Part shown: positions 1-12,123 of the stretch, one piece after another | Layout of the letters: each line of letters opens with the position of its first letter | How positions within the stretch are numbered: the stretch's first letter is position 1 | Source: Schistocephalus solidus | Taxonomy: Eukaryota > Platyhelminthes > Cestoda > Diphyllobothriidea > Diphyllobothriidae | Direction: 5' to 3' | DNA length: 64,000 nt | Assembly: GCA_017591395.1 (NCBI GenBank) | Contig: WEDG01001406.1 | Span: forward strand, 62,001-126,000 | Position numbers and translations under genes: made by a program | The notes under the pieces: model-generated | Seen by the model: only the letters and a program-made list of their open reading frames with translations | The model's database searches: none | Told to the model about the DNA's origin: nothing

Positions 1-315
1 CGCACATTTTCGTGGAGGAGGACTATGCGCCAAATATGGTCGGACGGAACCACCCTTGCGCAAACAAACATTTAATGTTATCATCCATCCATCATAGTTA
101 CTACTCTTCCCAAGACACCTCTTATAGCACCCAAAGAAACCCTAACGCGCGATCTTTCCTTCCAACCTTTTTATTTTATCGTCCTAATTTCCCCCTGACA
201 ATCTGTCGGGTAGGCTATGAATGTGGCTTTGTAAAAAGGGCTAAAAGGTCATTCTAACGATAATTACGATGATACTGCTGACCCATCTAGTTCTTTTCAC
301 TGCTTTTGATCCTAG
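1..315. other. upstream intron or unassigned sequence
   Basis: No coding segment can be supported. A pyrimidine-rich stretch ending in cctag at 311-315 is a plausible splice acceptor for the exon starting at 316, so this is probably intron of the gene that enters from the left edge. Confidence 0.4.
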
Positions 316-675
316 TTACTGGCCTTTGGTGAAAAACTGCTCTCGTCGGTGTCTTTGCAACGCATTTGTACTGATCTTGGTCTGCCGGAGGGTCTCACAG
401 CCGCTGAGATGAGTGACCTTGAATATCTGCCACAAGTTCATCGACTTTGGACACCCACCGCCACCTCTGCGTCTTCTGCCGCCCCGCCGCATTACTTCAC
501 TCCTCCATCGCAGTTCTGTGAGACGACTCGGCTCTCCTCGCGTAAGGCCAGGCCCCCGGGCAGGAGGCCCTCAGACTGCGCCCCTAGTCCTCCCTCTCTT
601 TTGCCGGCCAGGCTGTCTCCCGAATTTTCCCGTTCACCGTCAACCCTCGAGCTGCGACAAAGTCCTCCTTCTCTG
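316..675 (+). CDS. internal exon, Ser/Pro-rich large protein (exon a)
   Basis: The frame opens right after a candidate acceptor (AG at 314-315) and ends at a GTAGGT donor at 676, giving 120 codons with both junctions in phase 0. It starts LLAFGEKLLSSVSLQRICTD and includes MSDLEYLPQVHRLW, which looks folded, then turns into a Ser/Pro/Arg-rich low-complexity tail. There is no start codon that must be used, so the protein begins outside the window. It joins in phase to the 31-bp exon at 1,895. The protein family is not recognised. The acceptor choice is the weakest part of this model. Confidence 0.55.
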
Positions 676-1894
676 GTAGGTTGCGGCACTGTCCCAGCTG
701 ATGACGCCTGCGCATGTTTGTTGATTGAATATGGGCCCTAAAATTGGATGCGCTGAACCAAAACAGGGGTCCAGTTGACCCACGACACGTGTTTACTGGG
801 TTGCACTGAGTCCGCGTCAGCTCATAACGGCTGCCGTACACGTGTGTGTGGCAAGTTTTGACGTACATCCTCACGTCGAGTCAGTCAATGTGCTCAATCC
901 CATCAGGCTTTGGTTGACAGGCTAGAACGGGCCTTGAGCTTAGAAGAGGAAAGGCGCTACCCGTGAACCCCATGCATATCACTAGGAATAGATTTCAGTT
1001 TTCGTAATCCCTTGACGAGAAAAACGGAACGCTGTAGTTGGCATTTCTGTTAACGTCAAACGGCGCCCCTGGGGTAAAATCTTGGTGTTAGTTGAAGGCA
1101 ATTGCCTGTGCCTTACTTCATAATTTTAACTATTAAGCGGAAATTAGGTCCTGTGGGTAATTAGGAGGAAACAATTCTATCAGGCAACTGGATTGATTAT
1201 TCCGAAGGTTTTGATCCGGGCAATTCTTTTGTGGCAAACCTCAGGTCTGTGCGTATCTCCTTAGCTAAAGCTCATTAAGTCGCATGTGCCTCTCCAGATT
1301 CGGACGAGAGAGAGTGTAAACATCCTGCTAAGTAGATTCACTTCCAGATTTATGAACATGTGTTACGTGGCTTTAGCTGACGTCATTGCTAATGCCGGTG
1401 CTTTTGGAGACTGTGCTCCACTGCTTACCTTATCTTCTACCGTAACGCAAGTTCCCTTGTGTCCTCACTAGAGGGCTTTGTTGACAGATTGTTGCCCGGA
1501 AGTTTTGTCCCACCTTCGACGTGCGGTGTCGGGGTCAGAAAATTATTAATTTGTACACGCATTTTCAATCCATATACGTAGACTACTTGTGTCTCTTTGT
1601 ACGATAATGATCCGTTCGACATTTTCCAGTAGACTAACTGTTAGAGTACTTTTATCAATCTCCGTAATGACCGTAATTATCTAAATTGTGTCTTTTACCA
1701 TGTCGTCCCGTTTCATGCCCAAACGCGCCTTTAAAAACTAGAAAATCACGTTTATTTTGAACCTTTACATTAAATATATCTAATTGATTTGTCGAACTTT
1801 ATTCCTTGGACCCATAGTCCTGCGTAATCTTAATACTTTCATTATAGGTTCTTTCGCCGACCAGTTTTATTCTGCTGTTTGTTTTTCCTTTTAG

Positions 1895-1925
1895 AAAAGA
1901 TCATCCTTCTCGACCTCCTCCACCG
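1895..1925 (+). CDS. 31-bp micro-exon of the same gene (exon b)
   Basis: A strong polypyrimidine tract and acceptor (ttccttttag) precede 1,895, and a consensus GTAAGT donor follows at 1,926. Read in phase 0 it encodes KRSSFSTSST plus the first base of a Gly codon that the next exon completes. Phase agreement with both neighbours (0 in, 1 out) supports it although it is very short. Confidence 0.6.
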
Positions 1926-2164
1926 GTAAGTGCTAGCAACTGTTGATACTGTGTTCTGCCTCCTAGGTGCCATAGTTCTGCCTTTCCATTAGCAGACCAA
2001 CATATTTTCTTTTAAGTGCCACATCAACGCCTGGGCAATTAAAAGCTTTCCGATAGTCTGTTTTTCTTAGAAAATGGACGCATGCGTTCGAAATATCGTA
2101 AAGTAATATTGGGATAGTGCCCTTGCAGTTCTACACAGTAACCCCTTCATCTGTCCTGTTTTAG

Positions 2165-2604
2165 GTGGTGGTTACGATGCCTCGGATATCAACTCTTCGA
2201 AGCCCTCAACCCCACGCTCCCTTAGTGGTACGGAACTCCAGCAGCCGATATCTCCGCAACCGTCTTCACAATCACAGCAGCAACAACAGCCGACCGAACC
2301 TTCTACCTTAAGGGCATCCTCCAGCCACGGCGCCTTCTTCGAACAGGATTCGGAAGTTGTTGAATCCTCTCTCTCACCCGCACCCTCCACGCCGCAGTCC
2401 GCCTCCCCTATCAGTGATTATGCCTCGGCCTCTGCCTCACAGCGGCAATCAGGTCAGTCAAGTAACCGTAACTCAAGGCTGTCTGCGCCTGCGTCTGCGC
2501 CAGTTCTCTTCACAAGTGGTGGCAGGCGACAGTCCCATCCTCCGGAGAGACTGGAGAATTCGCGGCCAGTGAGCAGAGCGGATGCTTCCAGGATTATCGG
2601 GCGG
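2165..2604 (+). CDS. Ser/Gln-rich exon of the same gene (exon c)
   Basis: Bounded by a ttttag acceptor ending at 2,164 and a GTGAGT donor at 2,605; 440 nt in phase 1-0 without a stop. The product is disordered: it has a run of Gln, repeated SP and TP dipeptides and many Ser, ending near RPVSRADASRIIGR. SP/TP density suggests proline-directed phosphorylation, which is inference. No domain is recognised. Confidence 0.7.
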
Positions 2605-3103
2605 GTGAGTTTGTATAGCCGATACCCTGTTCTCTACTTTCTGAAAAATTATGTATATCCATCCAGGTGAATACGCCTACTGGCGATTAAAGGAAACCTA
2701 CGGCCTACTTTCCGACAATATTCACCCCATCTGCTTTGGAAGCAAACTTCCTCTGGTTTCCGGCATCCCGAATATTATCTTCATCGTTTAGCGAGATTGA
2801 CTGTCTTATGGGTTGCTGACTGAACTAGTGGTTTGCGCAACACAGCTCCTTTATCGTCGCCTTGCGCTGGTGTAGCTTTATCGATTTGCTATTGTCAGAA
2901 ATGGCCTCATTGCCTTTTTTATTAGATCTCTTTTTTCCATGGCTTCGAGGTGCTTTGCCCTTAACTCGCTCCCCTTTTTCGTTATCTTCAGCATCGTTAA
3001 GGTCCTTCGCGCTTCTATTTCGTCCTCCTACCTGGCGACTCAAAAAGTCACATATTCTCTCTCTGGATGTGCATTTATATATGTGCATTTTTCTTTTTGA
3101 TAG

Positions 3104-3514
3104 AAATCGGTGACCAGGAAGCCACCCAATATCACACCGAAGAAATTGCTGCGCAGCTCTACAGACTGTAAAAGCAGTGGTCGTCGCAAATCGCACTTAC
3201 GTTCCGTCTCTAAGTCTAGTCGCTGTTATTCACCGACACCCACTTCGCCACAGCAGTCTTCCACAGCAACATCACCTGCCCCAAAGTCCTCACCCTTCCG
3301 TACTTACGCCGAGGACGCCTGGTCCTTCAGCGACTCCATGACCGATCTCACCCCACCCGACCAGATCCTAACTCAGGTCCGGGAGGCAGCCCGAAAGGCT
3401 CACGAAGCAGTCATTGCAAGGTACTGTCCTGCTATCCAGTCATCAGTAAAAGCGGAGGATGCGGAATCGGCTGTTGCTCATCAGAAGTCACTTCAAAAGA
3501 TTGTTTACCTTGAT
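3104..3514 (+). CDS. exon of the same gene (exon d)
   Basis: Acceptor TAG ends at 3,103 and a GTGAGT donor starts at 3,515; 137 codons, phase 0-0. The first half is basic and Ser/Thr/Pro-rich (KSVTRKPPNITPKKLL). The second half, from about FRTYAEDAWSFSDSMTD through ILTQVREAARKAHEAV to QKSLQKIVYLD, has the spacing of amphipathic helices and is the first part of the gene that looks globular. Conservation here would be the best route to naming the family. Confidence 0.75.
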
Positions 3515-6056
3515 GTGAGTTGCAGTAGGTTTTGATGTCTTCGGTACCGCCACCTATTGTTCGATCTCGGGGAACCGCATAACTGCCGCTATTCTTCGGG
3601 CCTAAGAAATAATTCCTAAGCTAAAACTTCGTTTGGTAAATTGACATAAGACTGGCTGTCAATGTAGTCTGGTTTACACAGTAATTTGTCCGGGGTGTTC
3701 TCCAGCGGGGATGCTTCGTTCGTTCTTCCCAACTTGTTAGCAGCATCGGGCAGAATTCTCATACCTATGATTTGTTTTTAGGTAAAGTGTGGTCCTGCTG
3801 GAAGAAGCCGGAAAGGGGCATCAGTCTTTTTACCCTAAACAGATTATTGACTATTTCGGGCCTCAGCAAAGAAAACAGGAAAAGTACCGGTCAAGGTGAA
3901 CGTTGTGGCGGATGTTGAAACCATAGGTTTAATAATCTGAGCGTTTGGGTTCTTCTGTAGCTCTCGTGAAAAATAAGATAACAGCGCAAGGTGTGGCATA
4001 TCCGAGGTGGTAGATCCTACCACTGCTTGTAGATGCTTGTGCAGTACACTAAATGAATGAAGCAGACCAGCTCAAACCATTGAATAGTACACGGAGGACG
4101 GAAGAGAGAGCGAAGTCGACCCTCAGTGCATAAAAATCACTACACAACATGATACCCTTTTATCACTCACGATGTGCTAAAAGTCGTGACTTGGAAGGAT
4201 GCCAGCTGACGATAAAACTCAGACCTCGCAGTCAGCCCACTGCGTGTTTGTGTGGTGGCCAATTGGTGAAGTGAGAGTCGGGCTCCAATGTCTCCTTCTT
4301 AATGCGGCTTTCGTGGCACTCCCACTCAGCATAATCCTAGCTCCTCCCTTTTCTGTTATTTTAAATCCTGGTTCTTTGTAAGCGGGTCAGAGGGCGTGGT
4401 GGCACGCCCAGATGGCTGTTCACGCCATGCCAGCCATCTGCGCCCGATCGCACCTCCGGTCTTCCCTATCCATGACACCGGGCCCAGGTGGATGAGCAGG
4501 GAAGTGTGCAGTAGATGCGGCGCAATTAAAATATCACCGTATACTACTTGACGCGCAAACCACCGTCCCTGCGCCCAGCACTCCCTGGGGCACACGGTGA
4601 ACCTCGTCAGAGACAACGGCCAAACTGTCACATGAATAGGAACTCTGTGAATATGCATCGATTTTCTGCTCGCGTAGGGATCTGCGGAAGCACCCCGGCA
4701 TGTTAAGAACCGACCTGTGATCGGGGCTACCGTCTCCTGCGTGCCAGGCCTTTTATGACTGTTATCCTGTGTTCAATTATAGACTCTAGGAAGAGCCCAT
4801 ACGCTCAGATAATTAAACCAACACTTGACTAGTATTTTGACGATATATTACGTTAAGAGTTTGAAAGCTCAGGTAAATAGACCTCTTGCTTTTATGAAGT
4901 ACCTTTGCTGTCAATAGGATGTCAACTGTAACTCCTATATATATTACTGGCTGTCTGTTGGCAGTTTAATGAATATTATGCCGTTAGCCCGCTGTCGCTG
5001 ATAAAATTCGGCCCAAATATTCCTGGCAACTTTCAGCCAACGTCTGTGAACCTTCAACTATACTGATTTACTCAAAGTTAGCGATCAATTTCAGAGGAAA
5101 TTAAAAAGCAGCCATTTCTAAACTGGAGTATCTACCAGAAAGCACAAAGGGGACGCTTGGGGACCCATTTATGAGCCGGACCCCTCGCAACAGTGTCAAT
5201 TAGCGGCAGAATAATGGCAAAACATGTTGCTGGGCTTCTAGCTTGTACCTGTGCTGTCAAGATGGTATCACATGTACCCTATAAACCTCTTGTTGTTGGA
5301 ATTAACCCTACCTAGTCAGGTAACCGGCGTTCTGTTAGTAACGAAGAGATGTGTAGTTTGGTGCAACGTGAACTCCCTACAGGTTATACTTCATAAGCAC
5401 TATGAGATTGGACACGAAGGAATGCCTAAAAGTCCTCCATCTGAGTGAGTTGAAGTCCGCTCAAGTTCCTTACAACCTGTTCCTTTAGACTCTGCCATTC
5501 CATCGGGTTTTGGACATTATTTACCTTTAGGACAATGTCCCACTGAACTGCGCATTGTGTGCCTGAAGCGGTTTCGCGACAACTGAGCCGCAGGTGAGTG
5601 GCATCCACATTTAGTAACGATTAGCTACCAAGCCCTCTATTTCAGTTTAGTTGGTGAGGGAAATGGGCAATACATTTGAAAGCCCTACTGTTTACATGTC
5701 CGTGCGTTATATACATCTACCCTTGAGGATACCATCTCTACAAAGAGTTACAGAGACGAGGGTATTTGTAGCTTCATTTTTGAACTTTGCACACTTCGTG
5801 AGCATGGAGTACATTTATTTTTCCTCAAGCGCTTGTTTTTGTCAATCTCTAATTTCACTTGGGAGACTATGCTGTTTTATCGCCGAAATTTTTTGTCACA
5901 AAAAGACTGGATTTCACTCTTTCGTTGTATATAGGTCTCTCGGTGCTTTTTACCTCGATAAGCTTTTTCGGAGTATACCTGGTACCGTTGGTTGTCCCAC
6001 GATGCCTCAATCAGTCGACATTGAGTTTTTTCTACAAGTGTTACTTTGACTTTCAG
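3515..6056 (+). other. intron between exons d and e
   Basis: GT-AG intron of 2.5 kb. Apart from the RTE 3' UTR remnant at 4,190-4,632 I see no recognisable content. Reading frames at 5,250-6,050 are short, lack splice support and look like chance. Confidence 0.6.
4190..4632 (+). mobile_element. RTE-family 3' UTR remnant
   Basis: This stretch aligns by eye with the reverse complement of about 58,270-58,690, the 3' UTR of the RTE copy. Both contain the run starting atgcc(a/g)(g/a)ctgacg, a degenerate CTCCTTCTTAATG core and the block cgcgcaa..(c)accgtccctg, and both lose similarity just after a (g/a)aactg end. Only the 3' part is present, as expected for a 5'-truncated LINE insertion. It is old, with many indels. 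Confidence 0.6.
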
Positions 6057-6412
6057 GTATCGCAGCCGGGCCGCATAAGTGCGGTGCACTGTCCACTGGC
6101 CGAAACGCGAAACCCCGAACCGAGCCAACCCAGTCTTGAAACAGAGGAAAAGCCGCTGCCGGTCTCTTACCCTCCGGCTCTGGTGCAGCTCCTGACGGGT
6201 CGTGGTCCAGGCCTTCATGATCAGGTAGCGGTCTCCGAGTCAAGCGATGAAAACTCCGCCACAAGACCTCCCTTACCAAAGTCCGCCTACCATGGTTTGA
6301 TTGAACAGATGACCTCTCAAGAGGTCAACACTTTGCACGCACTTTCAAAACTACGCTATAAGGAGGACGAACCTATAGCCGCAACCATTCATGGTCCTCT
6401 GGCCATTTTTGA
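6057..6412 (+). CDS. exon of the same gene (exon e)
   Basis: Acceptor tttcag ends at 6,056. The best donor is GTACGT at 6,413, leaving phase 2. This is the only nearby donor whose phase fits the exon at 12,124, where the split codon restores Asp. The product starts VSQPGRISAVHCPLAETR, passes a Pro-rich linker, then becomes a helical, non-repetitive segment containing KSAYHGLIEQMTSQEVNTLH and LRYKEDEPIAATIHGPLAIF. That segment continues into the next exon as one probable folded domain. Family not recognised. Confidence 0.75.
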
Positions 6413-6741
6413 GTACGTTGAGGTCGTCTTACTTTCTTTATCAAACCTGTGCGAGACACTGTCTCCTCTCCCTTGGATACTGAACGGGTCAAATAATACT
6501 GGGTCAGTATTTAACCCGGACGGCTGTGTACCCAATCTCGGATTTTAATGCTCTTGTTACAGCATGTACTCGTTCGTCACAAGCCACAATAACTATCACT
6601 TTCGCACCAAGGGCGCGATGGTGGCTTGTGTGTGACTTCGCTTATGTTGAAAGGAACCTTCGCAGCATCTGTCTCACACCTTCGGGACGCCAAAACAGAT
6701 TCGACAGGAGATACAATCTGACCGATCTCATGTAATCTTAC

Positions 6742-8133
6742 CCAAACTTTTAAAATTCGTTTTATATTAGGAATGATTACTTAACTGGAATTGTAATATT
6801 TATTATCTTGGAGCACGCTCCCAAGATATTTCAGATCCATCAAAATGCTGGCTTTCGGACGAACGTCTTTTCGGTCTCCTGAAAAATTCTCATCCGGTAA
6901 AAAAATAACTACTAAAGTTATGTCCAGTTATTCTATGGATTTTCGATGCAAATCTTGTCTCCTTAAGATTCTATACTCAAAGGAAGGGTACATTCACGTT
7001 TTAAAAGCGTTCCAATTCCTGAATAATTTTAAGCCACGGCTGCCGTTGCATTTACGTTTAGGATATGAAGTCTAAAAGTTATATGCCTTCCGTGGAAGGA
7101 ATATCATACATTCCGCATGTCATTAAGAAGATACTGCATAGGGGATGTGCACTTAATCGTGTCCTTCATCATGGGCATTCATAAACGAACACATACGATG
7201 CGATTCGAATGGACATTGTACAGTCTTAAACAGTTCCACGATTAGAAACGGCAAGAACGCAAGATGCGACCCAACTCAGGGAACAAAGGATAGGTCAGAG
7301 ATTATTACGGGATCGGTGGCAATAATGGTTTAATGGGTGGTGCTTAATGAAGAAAATGAAAGTGCCAACCTAATCCTATCCATTGTTTTCGTTAGGGTTA
7401 GAATTAATTGCCGGGTTAGTAGGGTCTCACAAGTTTTTCGCCCTGCGGCTTGCGAGCTCCGATGGCTTTACCTCGTCACATCGACCACTATGCTCGATGT
7501 CATTCCTAGCTGACCTGAGCCACTTTTGTACGGATCCTTGACGGGAGTAAGAATGGGGCCCACTCTGCGCGATCTTTCATTATCAAAGTAAAACAGATGC
7601 GTTTTGAAACCACTGCGGCGTTCTAATAGTTGCCGCTTGGAAAGTTGTCATTTGATCCGATACTTCGGTCCTCCTACCCGGCAACGAATGCTAATCCTAA
7701 CGAGCACAATGGATAGAGTTAGGATTGCGTTGGCATGTAGTATGGTCGCGTATTACACGCTGACTTTATTCTTTGTTCCCTGAGTTGTGTCGCATATTTC
7801 GTTCTTGCCTTGGAACATTTTTTAAAACCAAAGGATACCCTTTCATTGAGTAATAAATGTAAAGAAAACATGATTTTCTATCAAATAGATATGAGAAAGA
7901 TTATTTGTGCTTATGCTTTTTATAAAACTTATTTGAATTTTTAAGGGCGTCGAAAATCAATAGAAAAAATCAACGCTATTTAAGTAGCCATTTTTATCGA
8001 ATGATATCGAAAAGACGTTCATCCGGCATCCTGGGATGTCTGGAATATCCTTAGATTATGCTCCAAGATAATAAATATCATAATTTCAGTTGAGTAATCA
8101 TTCATAATCTAAAACGCATTTTAAAATTTTATT
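6742..8133. repeat. long fold-back element (imperfect inverted repeat, about 1.4 kb)
   Basis: The two halves are reverse complements along most of their length. Outer arms: about 6,742-7,060 pairs with about 7,860-8,133, for example atatttattatcttggagca near 6,796 and its complement near 8,059-8,078. Inner arms: about 7,245-7,420 pairs with about 7,640-7,800, for example actcagggaacaaag at 7,274-7,288 and its complement at 7,771-7,785. The unpaired centre is about 7,480-7,620. No transposase frame is visible. It lies in the 5.7-kb intron between exons e and f. Best read as a fold-back or MITE-like DNA element, or a cruciform-forming palindromic duplication. Confidence 0.75.
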
Positions 8134-9210
8134 TAAGCTTGCATCGGTCACTAACTGTAGACGAAGACACAATGGTTGACGAGGCCGAAGCACATTTACG
8201 CGTAGCTGGCTCCACACGAACCACTCTTAAATTAACCAGTTCTCTGGCCTCAATGTGGGTGCCGTGAAGACCGCGTTGAGTGGGGTCCATTGCGGTCCTA
8301 TTACCAATCCTACATATGGCAATTTTCCTATCAGTTGGCAGCCGTTGAAAACACGACTGTTTATGCGTTCGACAGTTCATAAAACTAAGCACCCAGTTCC
8401 ATGTTCATCTGCCAGAATCCGCCTAGATTCGCGGTGTCGAAGGCTCTTGTGAGATCATTGAAGGTAGTGTATTGGTTGATCCGCACCTCCTGGATTTTCT
8501 TCCTTCGTTGTCATACCGTGATTGTGTCTGTTTTTTTCCGATGTTTTCCCCAAAATCTGGCTTTTGTCTTTTCAAATAAGTTCTTGTCCCTGGCAAAGAC
8601 TCATGCGATTAGGGACAGGAGTAAAAAAATTGCTGGTAGCATTGAGCGATATATTCTAGTGCTTTTTGCACGCTTGTCAGTTTCTTTTGCGCTTGTATGC
8701 GTAATCATTAGTTTCATCCCGAATATTTTTAATGATATTTCCTCTTCGGCGTATACTACGCAGCAGTGTGGTAGGCATGCTCATGAATTGGGGATCAGCG
8801 TGTATAGGGACTTCAGCTTGAATTAAACCAGCGTCAGGGGCCATCTGTTGCATTGTCGTAAGTACTTCTTGTAGGGACGGTGAGCGATCAAGACGAGCGT
8901 TTACTTCCACCTGAAGGAATCTGTTGATGACTTCCCCCCGCAAACCAAAAGTTGAGGACGCATCTAGACTGCTCGGTTCAACGCCGCGTGGCCTGCGATT
9001 TCTCGGACATCTATTTGTTCTGCCTCTTTTTGACGGTCGTGTTCGCACATGGAGGTGGATCTTCCCGGAGACATCTTCGAACTCTACGCCGTTGCTGGCA
9101 AACCAATCCTGATCATTCCAGCGTACGAGTCCCAAAGATTTGTGTGATAGCGAAATGTATGACACCTCGCAGTCTTTTCAATTTGTCATCATTTCCTTCA
9201 GCCTCGAAAA
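8134..9210 (-). pseudogene. decayed RTE-family ORF2 fragment (endonuclease-RT linker and RT start)
   Basis: On the minus strand, between about 9,165 and 8,680, a 162-codon frame contains INRFLQVEVNARLDRSPSLQ followed by an EVLTTMQQM segment. This matches the linker just upstream of RT in RTE-type LINEs (typically ...LPQVETN..LD..PSLHETI.A..QL). Further on, across frameshifts, NQYTTFNDLTRAFDTAN (about 8,450-8,500) is the RT motif A region, compare [15 protein letters not shown] in the copy at 60-61 kb. Many stops; not functional. It abuts the right arm of the fold-back. Confidence 0.65.
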
Positions 9211-10059
9211 CTTGCATTTGCCTCCGATTTACGTTCATTTGTAGGAGTCTGCTGCTTTTGTAGGACCACTATCTCCCTTCCAGGTTGTGTTATCTGTTGG
9301 TTAATGAACGTTCACCAATCGTTAACGAAACTCATTCGTCCCGCTCTGCCTTGGGACTCATTCTCGAGCTCCGTCAGCAGCCGCATAGCGGCTATTATTA
9401 GAATAGGCAGATGACTATTGCCGGCAAAGACAAGGGAGACTGAAATGACTATTTCTGACTGGCTGATGGCGGCTAATGAGCCAAAAATGGCCATTCCAGC
9501 CTCCCTAGTCTTTGTCGGTATTATTAATCTGTGCAATATTTGCCTACTCATACACTGAAGATAGTCAGGAACAGCTAGGTCTATGGCAACCAGTGAGTTA
9601 TCCGGAGCGGCTGGAAAGAGTAGGGCGCACCGGGAATTAACATCACTTCTGTTTGTTTCTTCGACCGCTTTTATTCTGCCAGATAGCCACAGTAGGCTCT
9701 GGAAACGCCATGGACTGTATTTGTAGTGTAAATCTTATAGATCCTCGTGAGGTTGTATGCCGTGCTCCTCTCCATAGGCTTGCTTAGATAGTACATAGGC
9801 CTGATGCAGTCAATATGTCCCACAATTAATTTTATGAAAATTAGATCCGTATTTGCCCAAGCCACCCATATGACTTTTATTCGCTTCATAAAACCTGGCT
9901 ACGATGTCCAGAAGGTTGTGGCGAAGATGACCTAGAGTCTTTCCCACCAGCCACAATTTGGCTCAGATCTTGCACAAGTTATGTTTGCCCTGAAGGCTAT
10001 GTTTAGAGATCATTGTAGCCGATACAAGCGAAGTTGCGAGTCCCATGAGGCAATTAAGA
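9211..10059. other. unassigned intronic sequence
   Basis: Two short minus-strand frames (9,312-9,551 and 9,671-9,889) are protein-like in composition, but I recognise neither. They may be further remnants of repeats. Nothing else can be supported. Confidence 0.3.
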
Positions 10060-10526
10060 AGAAGTAGATGCGATCGCTGGGGCGAGAGCTTTATTCGTCT
10101 GATGTTTTTGAATCCAAATCGAACCCATCATCAGAGACAGTATCAGATACGGGTAATTCGTACACAAGGAGCGATCAGCCACTCGGGGTGCACTCAGGGG
10201 AACGTATTTTCCAATGCCAGTGTCGGGGAGCCAGGTGACCGAGCAACCAGCACGCTAACCTCGAACACGGTTGACGGAATTTCAACGGATAACGACCCGC
10301 ATACCGGCCATCAAACAATTAGCGTACCAGAGCGCAGTTCTCATCGATGAAGGGGAGTCGTTAATTGCCATAGGCGTGCAGTATCATAGCGACTGCATCC
10401 TATAAATATTGCAACTCCTTGTGTACGAATTACCCGTATTCGATACTGTCTCTGATTATGGGTTCGAGTTGGAATCCGAAACGTCAGGCGAATAAAGCTC
10501 TTGTCCCAGCGATCGTATCTACTTCT
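10060..10526. repeat. inverted repeat with hammerhead-like core in each arm
   Basis: Arms of about 115 bp (10,060-10,172 and the complement of 10,410-10,526) share agaagaagtagat at the outer ends and gggtaattcgtacacaagga at the inner ends, about 240 bp apart. Read outward to inward, each arm even encodes the same peptide style (RSRYDRWDKSFIRLTF versus RSRCDRWGESFIRLMF). Within the arms, the orientation read on the plus strand at 10,452-10,490 and on the minus strand at about 10,138-10,090 shows CTGAT(G/T)A, then GGGTTC, a 6-base loop, GAATCC, GAAAC. This resembles the conserved core and stem II of hammerhead ribozymes. The left arm keeps CTGATGA but lost GAAA; the right arm keeps GAAAC but has CTGATTA. 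Confidence 0.6.
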
Positions 10527-12123
10527 TCTCATATGATTGTAGTTTAACCCTCAGTTCGGGGGACAGAGTTAGCATATTATTTGTAAACCTGCCAGAATTT
10601 CAGGTGCTTCGTTATGGTTTAACAGCACCTCGCAGCTTTAGTGTGATGAAGAAATAGGCGTTGGATCGGTATACCTCGCGTTAACTTATGTCAACTGGAT
10701 CAAACAGTAACTGACCCAGCGCAGCAGTTGATTTCTCTTCACTACACGTACGGGACTATGTATACAGGGTTGCCCGGTTGCAAGACACGCCTAGTTTAAT
10801 TGACTTGGAATGAAACCATTGTCCACGCGTGCTAGTGGTACGAATGTTTCCCCTCTACTGCAGAAACCTAATTACACACTGTATTCCGTGGTTATGATAC
10901 CCACCAACTACCCTCGTAGAGTCTATTAGTTGGAGCGACCGAGCGCATTCTTGTGCGACCTCTGACTGCAAACCACCACGTGCACGGGTGGGGGCACTTT
11001 GTGCGACGGGTCGCTCTTAGTTGTGTCTTACTCTCTGGTGCATCGGATATTTATTTATACAGGGTTTCGAGATTATAGGTGCTGTTGGAGGGATCCAGAA
11101 AGTCAGGAGTTGTTACCTCTCCTCTAAGACGTTTTCGTTCTGACCCCTTCTGTGGGCCGAAAACTTTCTGCGAATCGTTTGCCTAGCTGTCTACATTGCT
11201 TTGGATATTTTTAGTGAAACATACGTAACTTGAGAGTCGGGCGAGGTTCTAAAGGAAAAATTTCCCTTACATGATAAATCCTATTAATCATTCTGCCCGT
11301 AGATATCTCAATGTAAGATGTTGAAGGTTAAGTCTTTACATCCCTGATGGGTGTGGCAGGTTATTAAGTGGACCACAACAAATTTGTTGTATCTAATATG
11401 ATAAGATGCTCTTCGATCAAATTCTATCAATTGTTCTTGCTGATTTTGTTAAGCGTGGATACTTGTATCCTTGTGATTGCACCTCTTTTTCTGCGAGTAT
11501 AAGTGGACACTATGCTTTAATGCATCTAATATTGTGCTAAAGCCTAACTCGCAGTCTAACTGCCAGAACACTGCTTCTGGACCTACCATAAACTCCATGG
11601 GCAAATCCAAGATCATCGCTCTGGTTTGCTCGTGGAGGCTGTTTACCACTGTAACCAACACTTATCGAAGATTATGCGTTCGTCATTTTCCCAGCTCCTT
11701 ATAAATACTGCCAAATGTTAGAAACGGTGGTTTTATATCCAGCAACCACCTTTCAAATCTGTTTGGGGTCGTCTAAGTTGGCACACACGGGTGAAGGCTT
11801 CTCTCATGCATTGGGCAGTTACCGCTTCACGAACACAATCTCATGGTTTACGGACCCGAAAATCCCGGTTGTCTCTTGCGCCATTGGTTCCGGATGTGTT
11901 CGAATCTTACTTGCATATCCAGCAGCGAGTTTAGCGCGGAACGTTAGGTGCGCAGTAAGTTGTAATTTGAAGCTTCTTGTTATTCAATTATGCTGCTTAG
12001 GTTTATGGACAGTAGATGTCTTGCCTAAATTACACCGTCCGCACAGACTTGGCTGCTCGCAGATTTTGTTAAATTTCGATGCGACTTTCAGCACGGAAAT
12101 TATTCTTGCTTCTCACTCTACAG
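10527..12123. other. end of large intron, no supported feature
   Basis: Two overlapping frames (minus 11,449-11,661; plus 11,715-12,302) have no splice support, no recognisable motif and mixed composition. The second one overlaps the true exon at 12,124 in another frame. I treat all of this as intron of the plus-strand gene. Confidence 0.4.

Noticed and set aside
349..741. 130-codon plus frame as an independent small gene
   Set aside because: Starts at GTG and runs past a good donor at 676; splicing in phase to later exons is a better explanation.
8401..8826. 141-codon plus frame with hydrophobic stretch
   Set aside because: It is the antisense of the decayed RTE ORF2 fragment on the minus strand.
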